Position numbers and translations under genes: made by a program
Source: Durusdinium trenchii
Lineage: Eukaryota > Sar > Dinophyceae > Suessiales > Symbiodiniaceae
Length of the DNA: 64,000 nt
NCBI GenBank assembly: GCA_963970005.1
Contig: CAXAMN010003958.1
Location: 1-64,000 of the forward strand
Direction: 5' to 3'
Part shown: positions 38,416-52,692 of the stretch, piece by piece
Position numbering within the stretch: position 1 is the stretch's first letter
How the letters are laid out: each line of letters starts with the position of its first letter
Notes under the pieces: generated by a model
The model's input: the letters and a program-made list of their open reading frames with translations, nothing else
Told to the model about the DNA's origin: nothing
The model's database searches: none

Positions 38416-41400
38416 CTGTACAAACCGTAGTCATTAGAATTTGAGCCAGGAGCTATGAGGGTGGGTATGAATATTTATGGGGTCGCTCTGCCTTGTCGGC
38501 AAAACACCACCTGGGAATGTGAGTGCAAACTGCATGCTCACGTAGAAAGCCCTGGCCATGTCATCACACCAAGCTTCGGCAAATAGACCAAGTCGTAGCT
38601 GCCCTGGCCAAGGCAAGCAACACGTGTGCGGATAGTGTTGTCGTGATCTACATCATCGAATCACATCAGCATTTTGATCCAGGTCCAGAGTAGGCTCGAC
38701 GCGTGTTTTTTCTTTGAACAGCCTAAACATGAACAGAACTGAACAGTCTACAAGGTCTACAAAGGATGTGAAGTCACAATGGTGTTTTGCAGTGTCTAGT
38801 CTGAATCTTTGCGTCAGTTGAAGGTGTTAGGGGGGCATCTGTGGATGCAAAGCTTCCAAAGGATTAAACGACTTCATTCTCAACAAGTGACGAAGCAGCG
38901 AACATCGGCCAAAGCAGCCTTAGCTTGGCTAATTATATGTTTTGTATATACATAGCATACTATACTATACTATATAATAGTAGATGTATTTAAGCCACTA
39001 ATGAGAAACGATCCCCCAAGATGGACAAACCCACCATTTCTATGGGTCCATTCTCAGCGTCCATGTGAGTTTGCGAAGGGAAGTCCTGTCGAATTCTGGG
39101 AGGCTGCCTCCAAATTCACCCACTTATCTCATGTATACTGAGAGGAAGTGAGATAGGAGTCATATAGTGCCACAACTCCTATGTCATCTGCGGGTAGTAT
39201 AGTAATATAGTTATATTGTCTTTTGTCATCAAGCGTTAATTGAGCCTGCACGTCAAGAAGTCCAAGATAAAAGTGAATATGAAATACAGCTCAGGTGAGG
39301 TGTGGCTAAACCTTCTTGTTCCCACTACGAATCTGTATTATGTTTTCTTCCATGGAAAACAAACAAACACATTAACAACCAATGACCAAAATGGGGGTCA
39401 TTTCAAAAGCCCAATGACCAGAAACTGGATCGATCCCATCGATCTCATGGTAGAAATCGTCTCCATCCCGATCTCAACTGGTCATTGGGGTTGTGTCGCT
39501 CTGAACCTGTCTGACTGGGCAAATCTCCCGATGTCCATCTCCCGATGTGTCGCTCTTAACGCTGCGCTACAACGTAGCTAACGCTACATATCACGTGCTT
39601 TACATGGCACCAATTCCAAGCGTGCGTCCTTAAGTCGGTTTACGCAGGGGTTTTGTGTTAGTCTACTATCTCAATTCCTTGAAAGTTGACCTGTCTGAAA
39701 GCCTTTTGGGGATATTCTTTCCTGACAAACTGCCAGATCGTGGCGATGCAAGTGACGATTCCCTACTGCCTTTGCTTGAAGAACATGAGACACTGCTTTT
39801 CACACCGTAGTCTCTTGCGGATACCAATAGCGCATCCTATACTGCTTGACCAAGTGTCGTTTACTCATGGTTGAATGCAGTCATAGTTTCATTATGCTTC
39901 ATTAACTTCTTAAGCAACTCCACCAACAAACACACCCATTCCGATGCCACCCAGCCCCTTCCTTCCGCTTTCTTTTCGCCTTAAAACCGTGGCGGTTGAG
40001 GAGCGTCAGGAGTGTCGCCCCAGTGAATTCGCTCGGGATATTGCCTCAGAGTTCGTTCGTCGAGTTCAGGGTCGATGAAAGGGAGAAAAAAGCCCCAGCA
40101 AATTGGTGGTTTTATGGGTCTCCCACGATGGCCTCCAACCTTGGGGTGCGTAAGATGGAATCTTCAACACTGATCAACATTGGTAGCTTTCGAGGGGTCT
40201 TGTGCGTAAATATCTTATATAGTAGCCGGCTTGGGATAGATGCGATGTGTTTCAATTCTTCGGAGACCTGCAACGAAGTGGTGGGATTGATTGACGCTGG
40301 AGGAAGGCTCAGGAAGTGAAGAAGGATTGCAAAAACCACATCGTCACAATCGGTTAACACACATCTGGCCAGGTGGTCCCTCGGTCTTTCCCTGGCCACG
40401 TGAGACAAGACGGTGTCGACGGTGTCGACTCATGCTAGTAAAGCTACGTCGCTCGCCAAACGATGTGAGAGTGTGGAGCCTTGGTATTGTCCATCCACAG
40501 GATTGGAAAAACCATACTCTCTAGTCACTCAACAAGTGGAACCTCGTCGACTGCCCGGTTCGGTCGACGGCCGAAGTCGCTGCACCGAAGGTATGAGTCA
40601 GGAAGCGAACCTTCAATAATTAGGAAAAATAGTCCCACCTTGGAAGTTGGAATTTTCAGAACATCCACACTTCGAGGGTTTGGTAGATACCAAGATATGA
40701 TCTCATCACCTCTTGGTAAGGATAAACCACCAGTCTGAACCACCGCTCTCTTTACCTTATCATATTAAAACATGCCAGTTTAAACATTGCCAAAACAAAC
40801 ATGCAAACTGCATGCAACACAACTTAAGATGTCGCGTGAAACTGTTTGTCCTGTGTGGCACATGTCCCCATATTTCCACGGACTCGGACCCTTAAGATGT
40901 CGCCTCGGACCCTGAGCTGTACAACTGTGTTTAGCCCGAAAAGGCAGGAAGACCTGAGAAAAGCTATGTCCAGGGCTAGTTTATGTGATCTCCTGAATCA
41001 GGTCAGCAAATGCTCATCTTCCAACTGCTTGTTGCTACAGGGAGGTGTGCTTTCCGGGCTTCATCATACCTATCAAGTTCATCTGCCCAAGTTTTTACTT
41101 CCACAGGTTCAAACCAAAGCCGTCCGCACTCCATCATCTGTGGAAGTTGTGCATCGGAACAAGTACAGGTTTCACCACCAACGACGCGTGGCCCAATCCC
41201 TACGTGCCAAGCCACGCATCATCACCGTGGTTGCACCTCTGACCTGACGCTGCGGCCAAAGATTTTTCCGCCTGGGACAGTCTATTTGACATTTGCATAG
41301 GTGTCTTGACAATACTCTTTTTGGGCTAGCAAGTGGTTCATGTCCACTTACAAAGCAGTAAATGAGCAAACAATTGCAAACGTATAAAACATATATATTT

Positions 41401-44400
41401 ATATATAGTGTTGTGTGTGTCTGGGAGACGCAACTTATCGTATAGAGTTACTGTACAAAGCTCTACCTCTTCTCCTCTTGCAAAAAAAAAGAAACTGAAT
41501 ATCGTTTTTTTTTTCCCTGAATGTTGATTCTATTTCGAACATCTCATGCATCCCATGTTGGACATTCTAATTCTGGTCGAGAGCTGCGTTTTTCATTGCT
41601 GCTTTCCGCCTTAAACCTCAAAAACTGGTCAAACCAAATGCCCTCCTGTATGTATCCTTTCTGCCCTCCGGCTGAGGCTGAAGGAGTGACATTCCCGGTT
41701 GCGGGAGACATTCTCCTGTATCAGTCTTCCTTGGGGTTTGTAACGCCTCCGACACTCTGGTTTTCCTTGGGGTGCTCATCTACTCGACTGGCGGAAGGTA
41801 CCTGAGGTATGAGGCTGTGTGGTGGGCCTATCATCAAAAAAGCATCCAATTGAATTCGAAGGCCACTAAGGTTGTCTGATCAAAGTGACATAACATACAA
41901 CAATTAATGTACACATAAGAAGAGTGGCTGTCCCTCTTTCGTCTCAATACATGCCTTTTGGATCCTTTAGTGGTCGAGCATCTAACAACAAGCCGGGCAC
42001 AACAGTCACTACCACTCCCCCATGTTCTCTGGACCACGGACTCTTTTCCCATGTTAACCCGACGAAAGAACACCCGACAACTCGGCCCAGTGCCCAAATG
42101 GATACACTGGTGAAGGTGCACCCGTTGACGATGAACGATCGGCTCCGGGCTCCGGCTCCGGATCCAGCGACCGTACCGAGGACTGGGCTGATGACTGGCG
42201 CAGCGAGCGGTTTGTGTTCCGGAGTCCAGATCCCGCCTCCACCTGCTGAGGCAAGTCCTTGGTAGCAAGGCAGCAAGGCAGTCACGTTGGTTTGATAAAT
42301 CTCCGGATACACCAGGGGTCCCGAGGGCCTCGTTGGATTTTAGTGCTTAGATGTACTTAGTACTTCTACAATCCGATTCAACCCCCAGGAGTAAATTGCA
42401 GTGTCGTCTCACAAACTATCCCTACATGGCATTCAAACAATATTTTCTGTTCTTCAAACCATTTCTAGTGATCAATGCCTAAGAGGGTTGTAAAGTTGTA
42501 AAGCAAAACCCTACAGTTCAGAATTTTCACTTCGTTTTGGTGGCAGTCCAGTTGTCAGTCCAGAATAGTCCAGAAATATGGACGGACTTATAGACACCAG
42601 ACACCTCGCCAGTTGGCACTCAGTAACCAAGGGGTCCAAGTGTGAAAGGCGTTCCTGCGTTCGTGACTGTCACCAATCAACAACAAAGCCTAGCCCAGCG
42701 GCCAGCGGAGCATGCAAACGAAGTTCACAGGTTCATCGGATGCCGCACCGATCTCTTATTTCGATCACAAACAAACAGTGCCAACACGAATCCCAGTGCC
42801 AAGAAAATCCTTCGAGCGAACTCACAGGGGCCAAAACCGAACTCTTGAAGCCATCGAGACAATCGTTCGCGCGGCGTTGTTCACTCATCTGTCCAAGCGC
42901 GAGCCACTGCTCGTGTTGAGCAGTGGAGAATCGAGCAAAATATGAAATATACAACGCACAACGCAGTGACGGGCTGTTCTTCGCCAAGCCTGACTCCAGG
43001 CGGATCAAGACGTATCAGTGATTCGCCCCACTGGGAGGCCAAGGTTCTCTAGCAAAGCCCTGATTCCGAACCACGCACCGTGGGCCTTTTTTCAAGCCTG
43101 GTTTATATGTCCATATGTCCGTATCATCTCGGAAAACCCGTGAACTCACTAAGAAAACCGGAAATCACCTCTTGAGGAATTGCTTTCACCTCTTAAGAGG
43201 ATCTCTCCAGAGTCCGTTCGAAGTAGCGCTCCTTCATCGGGGGGGGCGTTCCGACCCGCTGGGTTCGGAGAATCCAAAACGGCAAACCAACTCGTCGTCC
43301 TCGTCAGGTGACAGCGGTGGAACCGTAATTGGACTACACACAGAAATGATCTGTTTTAAGTTCTGCTGCATGGAGCTAATCACTTCATATCACTTGGTAT
43401 GAAGCTAGTCTACCCATATTTGTATTTTTTCCTACGGTGTAACCTTTAAAAAAAAAAATATATATATACACGTATATGCAATAGAACCGGTCCTCTGCCG
43501 TGTCTCCCTCCGTCTCCAAGTGTCTCCACCGGAGGATGGACGAGTGCTCCGCTCCGACGAGGAGGAGGCACCTGTTGTCGAACGTCCCATCTGGATCCGT
43601 AGAGTCCATGTGTGTGCGTGTATGTCAGTGTTTCTTTTCGAAAAGCACGTAAACATAGTAGGCTGCTGTAGGTGGTCATAGAGTTTACATGTGTTTATCA
43701 TGTTTTACATGTAGAAGCAATCTTAATAATCTGAATCTCTCTTCTGGCAGATCACCTAATAGTATTGTAATACAGTCTAAGCATAGTCTAAGCACCACCA
43801 GTGTACACCACTAGCTTGATCGATGAGCACTCCTGCATTCTGATTTTAAGAGTCAGCCTCTCTTTCGTCTCTTTATCTCTCGAATCTGAGGATGTCAATC
43901 TCATCCAATCTGCAAGCACAGTTGTAGTCGGATTGGCAACAATAATGTCTCAACACATAGTTTGTGCAGCAAATAGCTAAGAACTTCATCTTCTGACAAG
44001 GCTCTCTCCTTTACAGTATGCCTTTGGTTGATGCTGTTTGAACACATCTGGGTCAAAATCACTGCTTAAACTCAAATGGTATCGAAAGAACGCCTTCCAT
44101 GACGCCATAACCCATTGCAACAATACCGGCACTTCGGAAGCATGCGCATCCTACCGGCGGCCTGTGGTGTCGTCTTCGAGAAATTTTGGCAGGCGCTCAC
44201 ATTGGAACCTGAGCTCTAAGGGTGCAACAAGCCCATTCACATACACGCAGACCAGGACCTGAATTTTGAGCCAGGCTCCTCAGAGTATGTGAAGGCAGTG
44301 AGAAAAAACCATGAACTACAATGATGATAATCAAGTGAATTCAGGACTACCCGGGAATGGTTTTCAGAACTACAAGAATGTGCTTGGTTTGAATTCGAAA

Positions 44401-47400
44401 CCTTTTTTTGGTGCTCCTTGCCAGGATGTGCTCTTCTTCCTCGTGGCGTGAGACTTTCGGTCGAGACTTGGGGACCCAGGCCCCGCACAGCTCACGATGC
44501 AAAGATCGATTCGTTCGCATACCGGGTCCGGTAGGGCCAGGACAACCGTAGAACCATCCGTATACGGGATGGTTGTGATCTCATGAGGTTGCGGAACAAA
44601 AATAGAAAACAAATACCTCAGGAATAAATATTCATTATCATCCATATACCTCAATCCACGTGGCGGTGTCCCGTCGGGCTCAGGATCCGGAGGTGCCTCT
44701 TGTTCCCTGAAAGAGTGTCCAAACGGCTGGGTGTCGGTGTCCACGCACTGCCATTTCAGTGCTCCAAATGGGTTCTGTGTTGATCTTGATCATTTCACTG
44801 TGCTGGCATGGCTGAACCCCCCTGACATTCCTGAAACATTCCTTCAGATGAGCGAAAATGGTATGTATGCCAAAAGAGTGTTCGCTTGCAACCTGACGCA
44901 TTTGAGGGTATCGCCTTCGCAATCCATCCTTATCTCCAAACCGTTATATACTAAGCATGCAAAAGTTTAGAACATAACTAAGATGTCCTTCGGTTCGATG
45001 GACTCACACTCCCAAGGATTACCATTACCTTTCAAAAGAGGCCACCCTTGGGGAAACTGAAGGAAATGTCTTATATAACTAACAACAGATCAGGAAATGC
45101 CTTAACTAGTTATTATAACAGACTTCAATGCCTTGTACTAACATGACCAGAGGGAAGTTGATGGAGGTTGTCTTGCCCCAATTTTGGTCCTTTCCCTCCA
45201 AGCAACCGTGTGCCATAGGTTGATTGGCCTCCGTCGCGGAATGTCCGACAGAGGCCAAACCGCAACGCACAGGCCGCGCCGCGTCCCAGCAACAACTCCA
45301 AGAAATATAACACGAACCGACTCACTCACATGCCAATTTGGTCCCAAAAAGAAGGCTCTTGCCGTATACAAAGAGGCCGTTGATCTTTCTGTGTGTTCTA
45401 AAGACTTTCTTAGGATCGTCACTATTTCCAGGTGGGGTCGGGTGAGGACGGGTGAGGTCACGTGCCGATCCCCTTCCGGTGCGAGCCCCGTCCCTTCGAG
45501 GTGCCCCCATGAACGTCCGTGAGCCATCATGAGCACCAGAGAATCGCGAATCGAAGGTCATAGGTGGCACCAAATTCCACGAACCACAACATTCCAAAAT
45601 AGTCAACTCTCTTTATGAGCACAGAGCACAGAGACATCTGTTGATTGCATCATCTTGCTGAAGCTTGGAGACATGGAATTGGCCAGTCCGGAATCCTCCG
45701 GCTCATCTGCACATGGAAAGTGGCTTATCCTGGAAATAAGGGAAGAACAACAGCGACTTCCTCCTGGCTCCTCAAGGCATGGTATTCTAGTGTGTAGTAC
45801 AGTAGCATATACATAATTTATATAAAGTCAAAACTAGTGATCTTCCCAAGAGATGAAGTCAAAAAGCATTCAAACAACCTTGAAATACAAACCATTCCTA
45901 TAGTTCAACCACAAAATGCTTTCACCCCACCTCCTTCTTGACAGGATTTCCTGGCCTCCTTGGGGCTTTGTCACGGTTCATCACATGTCATTCAAAGACT
46001 TCCAGATGGGATACCCTTTTTGAGGAAATCACTGTCGGAGGCCATCGGCCAATAAAGAGTTTCCTGCCGGTGGCACAAAGCGAGTTGGGACCGGCACACG
46101 GCGACACCGCCGAGGTCCAGCGTGTGGACACGTCCCAGCCTCCCAACGATTCAAAGGTGCCAATGGCCTGGTGGGTGGAGCTGAACGCTCGCCGGGCGTC
46201 CGGAACTCCGGGGGCCCGGCCCGACCAGTCACCCGACGACGCAGTTCTGGAAATCGTTCGGATGGAGTCTCCACGACGCAGTTCAGGGCATCCATCATCC
46301 AACCACCTGATGTCTAAAGATATCTCCTTCAGATTCTTCCTGATTTCACCTGAATTTCTGGTCTCCAAACCACCTGAGTTCCATCCAACCTCCTGAATTC
46401 GGGTCCGCTCTCCGGGCGGTTGTCAGTCGCTGGCTTACCGAGACGCGATTGCGGGCGGCGGTCAGGTTCGAAGGCTGGTCAAGCCAGGAAAAGAAACGGA
46501 GCAATGTCTTTGAACAAAGTTCAAAAGAACATGCATCATGATGCACCATGGCCCTAGAAGATACATGTATACATGTAATTATGTAGCACTGTTGTGGAAG
46601 TCCTGTGACATATGAAGCTGGGGAAGAATGTTTTGACTAGCCAAATGATCCTCACTGTCTGCTTTGAGGAAAAGAACCTGACGCCATCCTACATGGAGAG
46701 ATGCCTGTTTACATAGCATGGTGGTCTGACCACTATGTATATATATATATATTCCTGCCAAACAAGACTGAACAAAAAACAAACCCTCAAATGGAATGCT
46801 CCCAGGGCCTTTTGCTGTTGAGCAGTGCAAATTCTTTCTATCAACAGCATTGATGGTGATGTGTTTGAAAGGAAAAGAAGCCTAACCCCTTGTCTGTCTT
46901 TTGCAAAGCAGCAGCATCATAATTGCAATTCCAGTGGATCACAATGATCTGCAAACCAGCAGGTAAACTTTGCAGTTGGAAGCACACACAATCCATCTGC
47001 GCAGTGGATCTAAGCCCATCCTAGCTGCCTTCAGTTTCTCATCCCAAAACTGGGTTTGCTACATGAACCACTCTTTGCTCCAGCAGGGATGCCAGGCAAA
47101 ACGGTTTCACAATGACCATCCCAGTCTGGAAGACCCCAGTCTTCTGGGGTCCCAAGCAGGAGAGGAGGAATAGGAAAAGCCTGGCAGCGAGTCGGTTGCT
47201 CAGCGTGGGCATCAAAAAATGTTTGGTCACAAGCACATTTGCCGTCCAGGAACCGGGAAAGGACATCATGCCTTGCAGGCTGCCTTGCAGGCTGGGTACG
47301 CAAATTCATCCACTCTTCGGGAAAAACAAAACATATCATATCACCCGATCCGCAAAACCCAGTTAGTCATGTGCACCGTTAGTCAATTGTGCGCCCAACA

Positions 47401-49482
47401 TTTCAGTCGCCTTGTGCGGTCGCAGTCAGGCTCCAAATGACATCCAGTCGCCGTCGACTCCTTTTCTGGGAGTGAACAAGTTGTACTTCTTCGCTTTGCC
47501 TTGTGTACGTATGGGGGAAGCATCAAGCGTACGGCGCAACGGATGCAAAACATGCATCTCTGCAGGACCACTTTGCTAGACATCCTTATCACCAACTATT
47601 TTGCCTATACAAACAAGTGCTCAAGAATTAGACAAACATCTAAATGTATCTAAATGCTATTCTGCCAAAACATGTTAAAAAATGATTTCAGTATATACTC
47701 TATTACATTATATATGTATGTCATATATAATATATTACAACATTTATGTAATAATATATATAATAATATGTATATCATATAATCTATATACTATATAATA
47801 TTAAAACATAATATGTAATATAGTAAATATATATATATATTATGTCAACTTGACCTGTGTAAACAACCGAGTTCAAACCCAAACAGTCTTGAGCTTTGCT
47901 CAACTCCGCGCCGACGCCGTCCACCCCCACCTGGCTCGCCCGGTCCATGTGCCTCACGTGGAAAAAATGGGAGATGCTGGGAGATGTTCAAAGCAAGAAA
48001 TTAATTTATGTATCACATTGGAATGAGGGGTGTGTGCATCTATATGTTATGTTCTTTCTTTGCGGTCCTAAACTAAAACAGACTCGAGTTTAAGTTCTTA
48101 CTGTCAAGCTTTACCTTTGTTAGAGGGAGAGCAAAGCCTCAGAAACCCTGCTGTTTGAGGTATAGTCTTTCATGGAATCATCCGGCAGTCTGTCGCGATT
48201 CGTTGCCAACATCCAGAGTCTACAAGGGTAACATCCAGAAAGCACATACATATTATGCAACTATTATGTTTATACATACTTATTATGCACGTATATAGTA
48301 CATTAATTGTACAATCTTAATAGCTATGTACGGGGCACACAAGACCTTTCTAGCAGGAAACCTGTCATGCGGTTTGTTTAGCCCCTGCCCCCCTCTAGTC
48401 TTTGGGGCCATCAATCCGATACTGACATCCTACAACCTCTGCTGAGGACATCTACAGTAATTAAAAGCACTTTGGCCCGTTTGTCCGGCTGTTCTTGCCG
48501 CGTTCATATAATATAAAGTCCTTCTTCCCCACTGGCGACCCAGAAAAAACGATTGGCCACTCAGGCTCAGTCCCCTCATGCGCACCCCTGTCGGGTGGAA
48601 CCCTTCGGCTATTCATCCAGATTCAGCATGATGGTGTTGAACCATTCGCTAAAAAACCGACCAACCCACACGACATAGCATGATGGGCCAAACCCCTTTA
48701 CCCGCTTCAATTTGTAAAAACCTGAGCGCCAGACTCCGGGCGAGCGGCAGAAGGATCGCGGCTCCTGCAGTTTGTATGAAGCAACCCTATACACATGGAC
48801 ATGGACGAATCGTGTCTTTCTTTGAGCAGTTTTGTTGGAACGACACCTAAGTTGCCGTTAAAAATAACATCACAGTCTAGTCTAGTGAACGTGGGGACGG
48901 AGGGACGGTTTCTTTCTTCCCTGTACATGTTTGTGCAAATTGGTGTGTCTCAACATCCAAAAATAGGTCGATCCATATCATGTCATGCTCAACATGAAGA
49001 TGTTTCATGCGTTCACCTGTTCAGTGTTCTGAACAGCTCCCTTTGATGTCATGGAGTGAGAAGTTGTGGAGAAGCTCGCTCGTCTTTTCGGACTATGACA
49101 CAACGGAGTGGTCGTCTATCTTCGACATGGCGGCGCAAACACAGCGGCGCATGGGCGGCGCATCATGTTCGATGGAAGATGATTGACTGCCACTGATTCG
49201 GAGTCAGGACGGTAGTATCTCTCGTGTTGTTGCATGCTCGAAACTTTCATGTCCCAGTTGCTACAACTGGACGTCCACGGAGGCTTGTGAAAAATGGGTG
49301 AAATATCCAAAGGAAGGAGAAGGAAAGTACTTCAGTTCCTCTGTCGGACTCTGACTGGAATGAAGCTCTAAATATATACTATAGTTGTATAGGTATCTAT
49401 CTGCGTCCAGCGATAATGCCTAAACTTGATCGAATCGCAGTGTCGATCAAACTTTTTTGGGAACACTGCAGGTTTCGTTGAA

Positions 49483-49528
49483 GTTGACCGGAAATTAACA
49501 GAATTGACTACCAGGGGGGTCAACCTAC
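49483..49528 (-). repeat. Dispersed repeat, family A copy 3
   Basis: GTTGACCGGAAATTAACAGA, then ATTGACTACCAGGGGGGTCAACCTAC. It is the closest match to 26750-26794. Immediately to the right is GGTGCCATAACCCACAGCCAC, which also resembles GGGTGCCATGACCCACAGC at about 29993-30011, so the family may extend to about 80 bp. Confidence 0.6.
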
Positions 49529-50580
49529 AGATTAGTCCAGGTGCCATAACCCACAGCCACATCTTTCTGGCTTCTGGCCTCTATCATCAACTTTTTCCTG
49601 CTACGAGAAACTCCTAAAACCATAAGATCCCAAGATCTGTATCTTCTCGAGCTCTACAAATCTACTTCTGGGTTCTCACATGACAATACATCAGTACTTC
49701 CTCTAAAAACCCATCTACAATAGCAAATGCCCACCAGCCCAAGGCCCAAATCTTCTGGATTTGCTTCCAAAAGGCCCAAAAGGCCCCATGTGCGAAACCT
49801 ACGGCCCCTCCAAACGCCAAACAACAACAGTCCGTCAACCGTCCGTGTGAGCAGGAAGAGGATGGACCCAGGGCTGCCAAGGGCTCGCTAAATCCTCAGC
49901 GCAGAGCTAACGAAGCGGTGGGCGTCAGCATCGTCGAAGCCGCCCGTGCCCGTCGGTGGAAGCCGGTGCTTCGTTGGGTTTCAAGGCGGGAATTAAGCAC
50001 GCACCGGATTGCGGAACTAGTTCCCTGGCAAAGCTCCAAATCATTCAGTGATAGGAGGTAGCATTTTATGGTATCTAGACTCTAGACTATTGCGGTGTAG
50101 TTGATACTTCTTGATACTCCTTGTCAGTCCGACTCTTCCAGGCACTTCGACAAGGAATTGGACAAGCAACCTGCTGCAACCCCAAATCTCCCTTAACCCT
50201 TGGCACTTTCGGAAAGGTACATTGGACACACCGGTTCGTTGGAAAAGGTACGGAAGCACACCGGTGGATGTTGTGACACACCGGTCAGGTGAACACACCG
50301 GTATTTTGCATGGCAGAGAAAGGAACATTCGATGTTCCATCCAAACAAAACAAAAAGATCTCCCCATGGATCATTGAATATCATTGAATATCATTGAATA
50401 TCATGGATTCTGCAGTGTTCTCCAAGAATTCACAACAAAAGCAATCAACATTTCGGGAGCAGAGCTACAGTCACCCAGGCCGCCGTCACCCGGCGGGTTG
50501 GAAACCCGTCACCCTGTCCAGGCTTTCCGGCGGCGAGGCCGGGCACCTCCATGGGACGCCCAGACCTGGGGACGTCCCGA

Positions 50581-50667
50581 CCTGGCGACCTAGGGACCTG
50601 GGACCTGGGACCAGGGGACCTGGGACCTGGGAGCAGGGGACCTGGGGACCTGGGACCTGGCGACCCG
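50581..50667. repeat. GGGACCTGGGACCT minisatellite
   Basis: Degenerate repetition of GGGACCTG/GGACCAGG words over about 85 bp, continuous with a GC-rich island (50460-50580). Frames through it give Gly/Pro/Trp-rich peptides and are not taken as coding. Confidence 0.75.
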
Positions 50668-51260
50668 TTCAGTGGACATCCTCCAGCTGGACTCCAGTAC
50701 GTGACCTCTTTGGAGCCCCTGGTGGGTTGACGCGTGACCGAACGTAGAGGCCTGGCGAGTTGACGGAACCAGTTCCAGGAGGGATGAAGTTCGGTCAATT
50801 TGAAGAACCAGGAGGGTACACTCTCATTGGGAGTTGGCGGTCTTCCAAGGGACCATGGTACCGTGCCATCCTCGTAACCGTGGACTGTCATGGACTGTCA
50901 AGGACTGTACACTCAATCATCGCGGAAGTGGAATGAAAACCCACCTGGTTCGTCATCGGAATTCATGGCCACCCGAAATCCGAGCCCATGTCATCCACGT
51001 TGGTCCCATCCAGGAGTCGAGGAGTCGTTGGCCCCACAGTCCTTGACTATATAATGATAAGCCGGATGTTCTTATCATGTTGACGGTTGATGAACATCAA
51101 CTTTTTAAATTGGGAGGATAGGAATCAACAGTCAACAATGATGGGACAACCCCCTTATAAAGACTTTACTAAGCCAATCATACCAGCTTATTGCAATCGA
51201 TCCAGGGTATCACTCACCCTTTGTATAAAAGGGGGTATATAATGGTGTATAAATATATAT

Positions 51261-51368
51261 ATATACACTCTAGAAAATTAACATGGAACCTGAAAGCCAC
51301 TGGGTTGTAGAGGAAAATAGTCCAAAGGTCCGTTTCCAGGTTCCATGTTAATCTTTCCGGGTGTATAT
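51261..51368. repeat. MITE-like fold-back, family B, 108 bp
   Basis: The left arm (ATATACACTCTAGAAAATTA, then ACATGGAACCTGAAA, 51261-51295) and right arm (TTTCCAGGTTCCATGTTAATC, then TTTCCGGGTGTATAT, 51333-51368) are inverted repeats of about 36 bp with few mismatches, separated by 37 bp. Related single-arm copies lie at 27867-27909 and, inverted, at 63011-63063. The structure fits a small non-autonomous DNA element. Confidence 0.8.
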
Positions 51369-52525
51369 GTTGCTCCGATCCCAATGAATTTCATTGCCAT
51401 CCACCACTGGTTGTGGCTTGAGAATTCCTGTACTAGCAACTCGAGCACTCCTATGCGAATGGGTTGTGTGGCAAACCCTATCTACTAGGCATGACGTGTT
51501 GATACTTGTGGATCCGTGTCAGCTTGACATTCTGAAGACATTCAGGATGTATTCGGAGGTTCATGTTTGGGTTGAAATTCGTAGAATACGTCTGGCTGAT
51601 GGTCTCGATGCAGGTGTCACACCCTTTGGTCCAGTATCCCGAAACCAAGGCGATCTGAACCATACTGGACCAACCTGTTCACCGATTGAGGCTGTTTCCG
51701 CCACAGAGCCTTTGTAATTCCTCCAAAAATGGTTCCGGTTGCTTTTGGAGCTCGTAACTCCTAACCCTTGCTAGCCCATGGCTTGCTGAGTTTGAGCATC
51801 TTTTAGAGCAAGCGGTGCCAGAGCACCACTGTTCGCATCCTATGTCGGCCGCCGAGGACTTCCATCGCTCCTTCCCTTCAGCCGTCCCACCGATTCTGAA
51901 AACCGGTTCACCGGCGCCCGCGAGATGGAGCCGCGAGGTGGCCGAAGAAGCGCCGGACCACGGGGCGCGGCTGGGAGCCCAAAAGCTGCACCCGGTTGGG
52001 TGGCGGAAAGAAGTGCCAGAAGTAAACAAAACACCACATGTGTCAAGGGAAAAGAGACCGAAGCAAATCCTCCTAGATAAATTGTTTTGGGCATGAGGGT
52101 TAAAGTTTACGCGAGTCAATCTGGTTAGGGGTTGCTTTACCACTTGTCAGCTTGTAGAATGATATACGACAATATAATGAACATCTTTTGGCGTAGGAAC
52201 CAAACTGTCGTGTTCTTTTTGCCGGCCATCGCCAGGTTGACCAGTAGTTTCTGCCTTAGTTTTCCTCGAAAGATTCATAGATTGTAACTCGCTTCAATCT
52301 GGCAGTGGGGTAAATAAATGGGGTACATCAGTCTGTTGAAAGATCAACCATGGTCTAAACATAATATGTACATGGTTTAACCCTTCTGAGTGATCTTTCC
52401 AACCATCCAAATGAAGCTTCATTGTTCGACTACTTACAACACTCCACTGATGCAGCCTGGATGTCTGGATGGCTCGACCGAACTCTTCGGATTGGATGTC
52501 CATGATGTCTTCCCATTTCTTTGCC
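51369..52525. other. Region without a supported gene; one exon-like island
   Basis: A GC-rich island at about 51835-52030 reads on the plus strand AAEDFHRSFPSAVPPILKTG then a charged stretch (WSREVAEEAPDHGARLG), and on the minus strand as a weaker Arg/Pro/Ala-rich peptide. It may be an exon, but no splice sites were convincing. The rest is AT-rich with no signal. Confidence 0.35.
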
Positions 52526-52692
52526 CCAGAACCAGAACCAGAACCAGATCAGAACCAGAACCAGAACCAGATCAGAACCAGAACCAGAACCAGATCAGAA
52601 CCNNNNNNNNNNATCAGAACCAGAACCAGAACCAGATCAGAACCAGAACCAGAACCAGATCAGAAGCCAAATCAGAACCAGAACCCAAATCC
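52526..52692. repeat. CAGAAC hexamer array containing an assembly gap
   Basis: Units of 23 bp (three CCAGAA units plus CCAGATCAGAA-type spacer) repeat from 52526 to about 52690. Ten N bases at 52603-52612 interrupt it, so the true array is longer by an unknown amount. All three plus-strand frames are open and give Asn/Gln/Glu/Pro/Arg-rich peptides, which is a by-product of the repeat. Confidence 0.95.

Larger units (their letters stand above)
38430..51260. other. Long region without a supported gene
   Basis: Several exon-like GC islands occur, all of uncertain strand: about 41990-42260; 44400-44570 (minus frame with DPVCERIDLCIVSCAGPGSP); 45210-45510; 46040-46300 (open on both strands); and 49880-50030. 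Microsatellites: TA runs at about 41390-41405, 43450-43470 and 46735-46750, and very AT-rich sequence at 47690-47845. A 23-bp near-palindrome (AACCATCCGTATACGGGATG) is at about 44552-44574. TATCATTGAA is repeated at about 50370-50405. Confidence 0.4.

Noticed and set aside
47690..47845. AT-rich stretch as a replication origin or matrix attachment site
   Set aside because: AT content alone is not evidence; similar tracts occur throughout the window.
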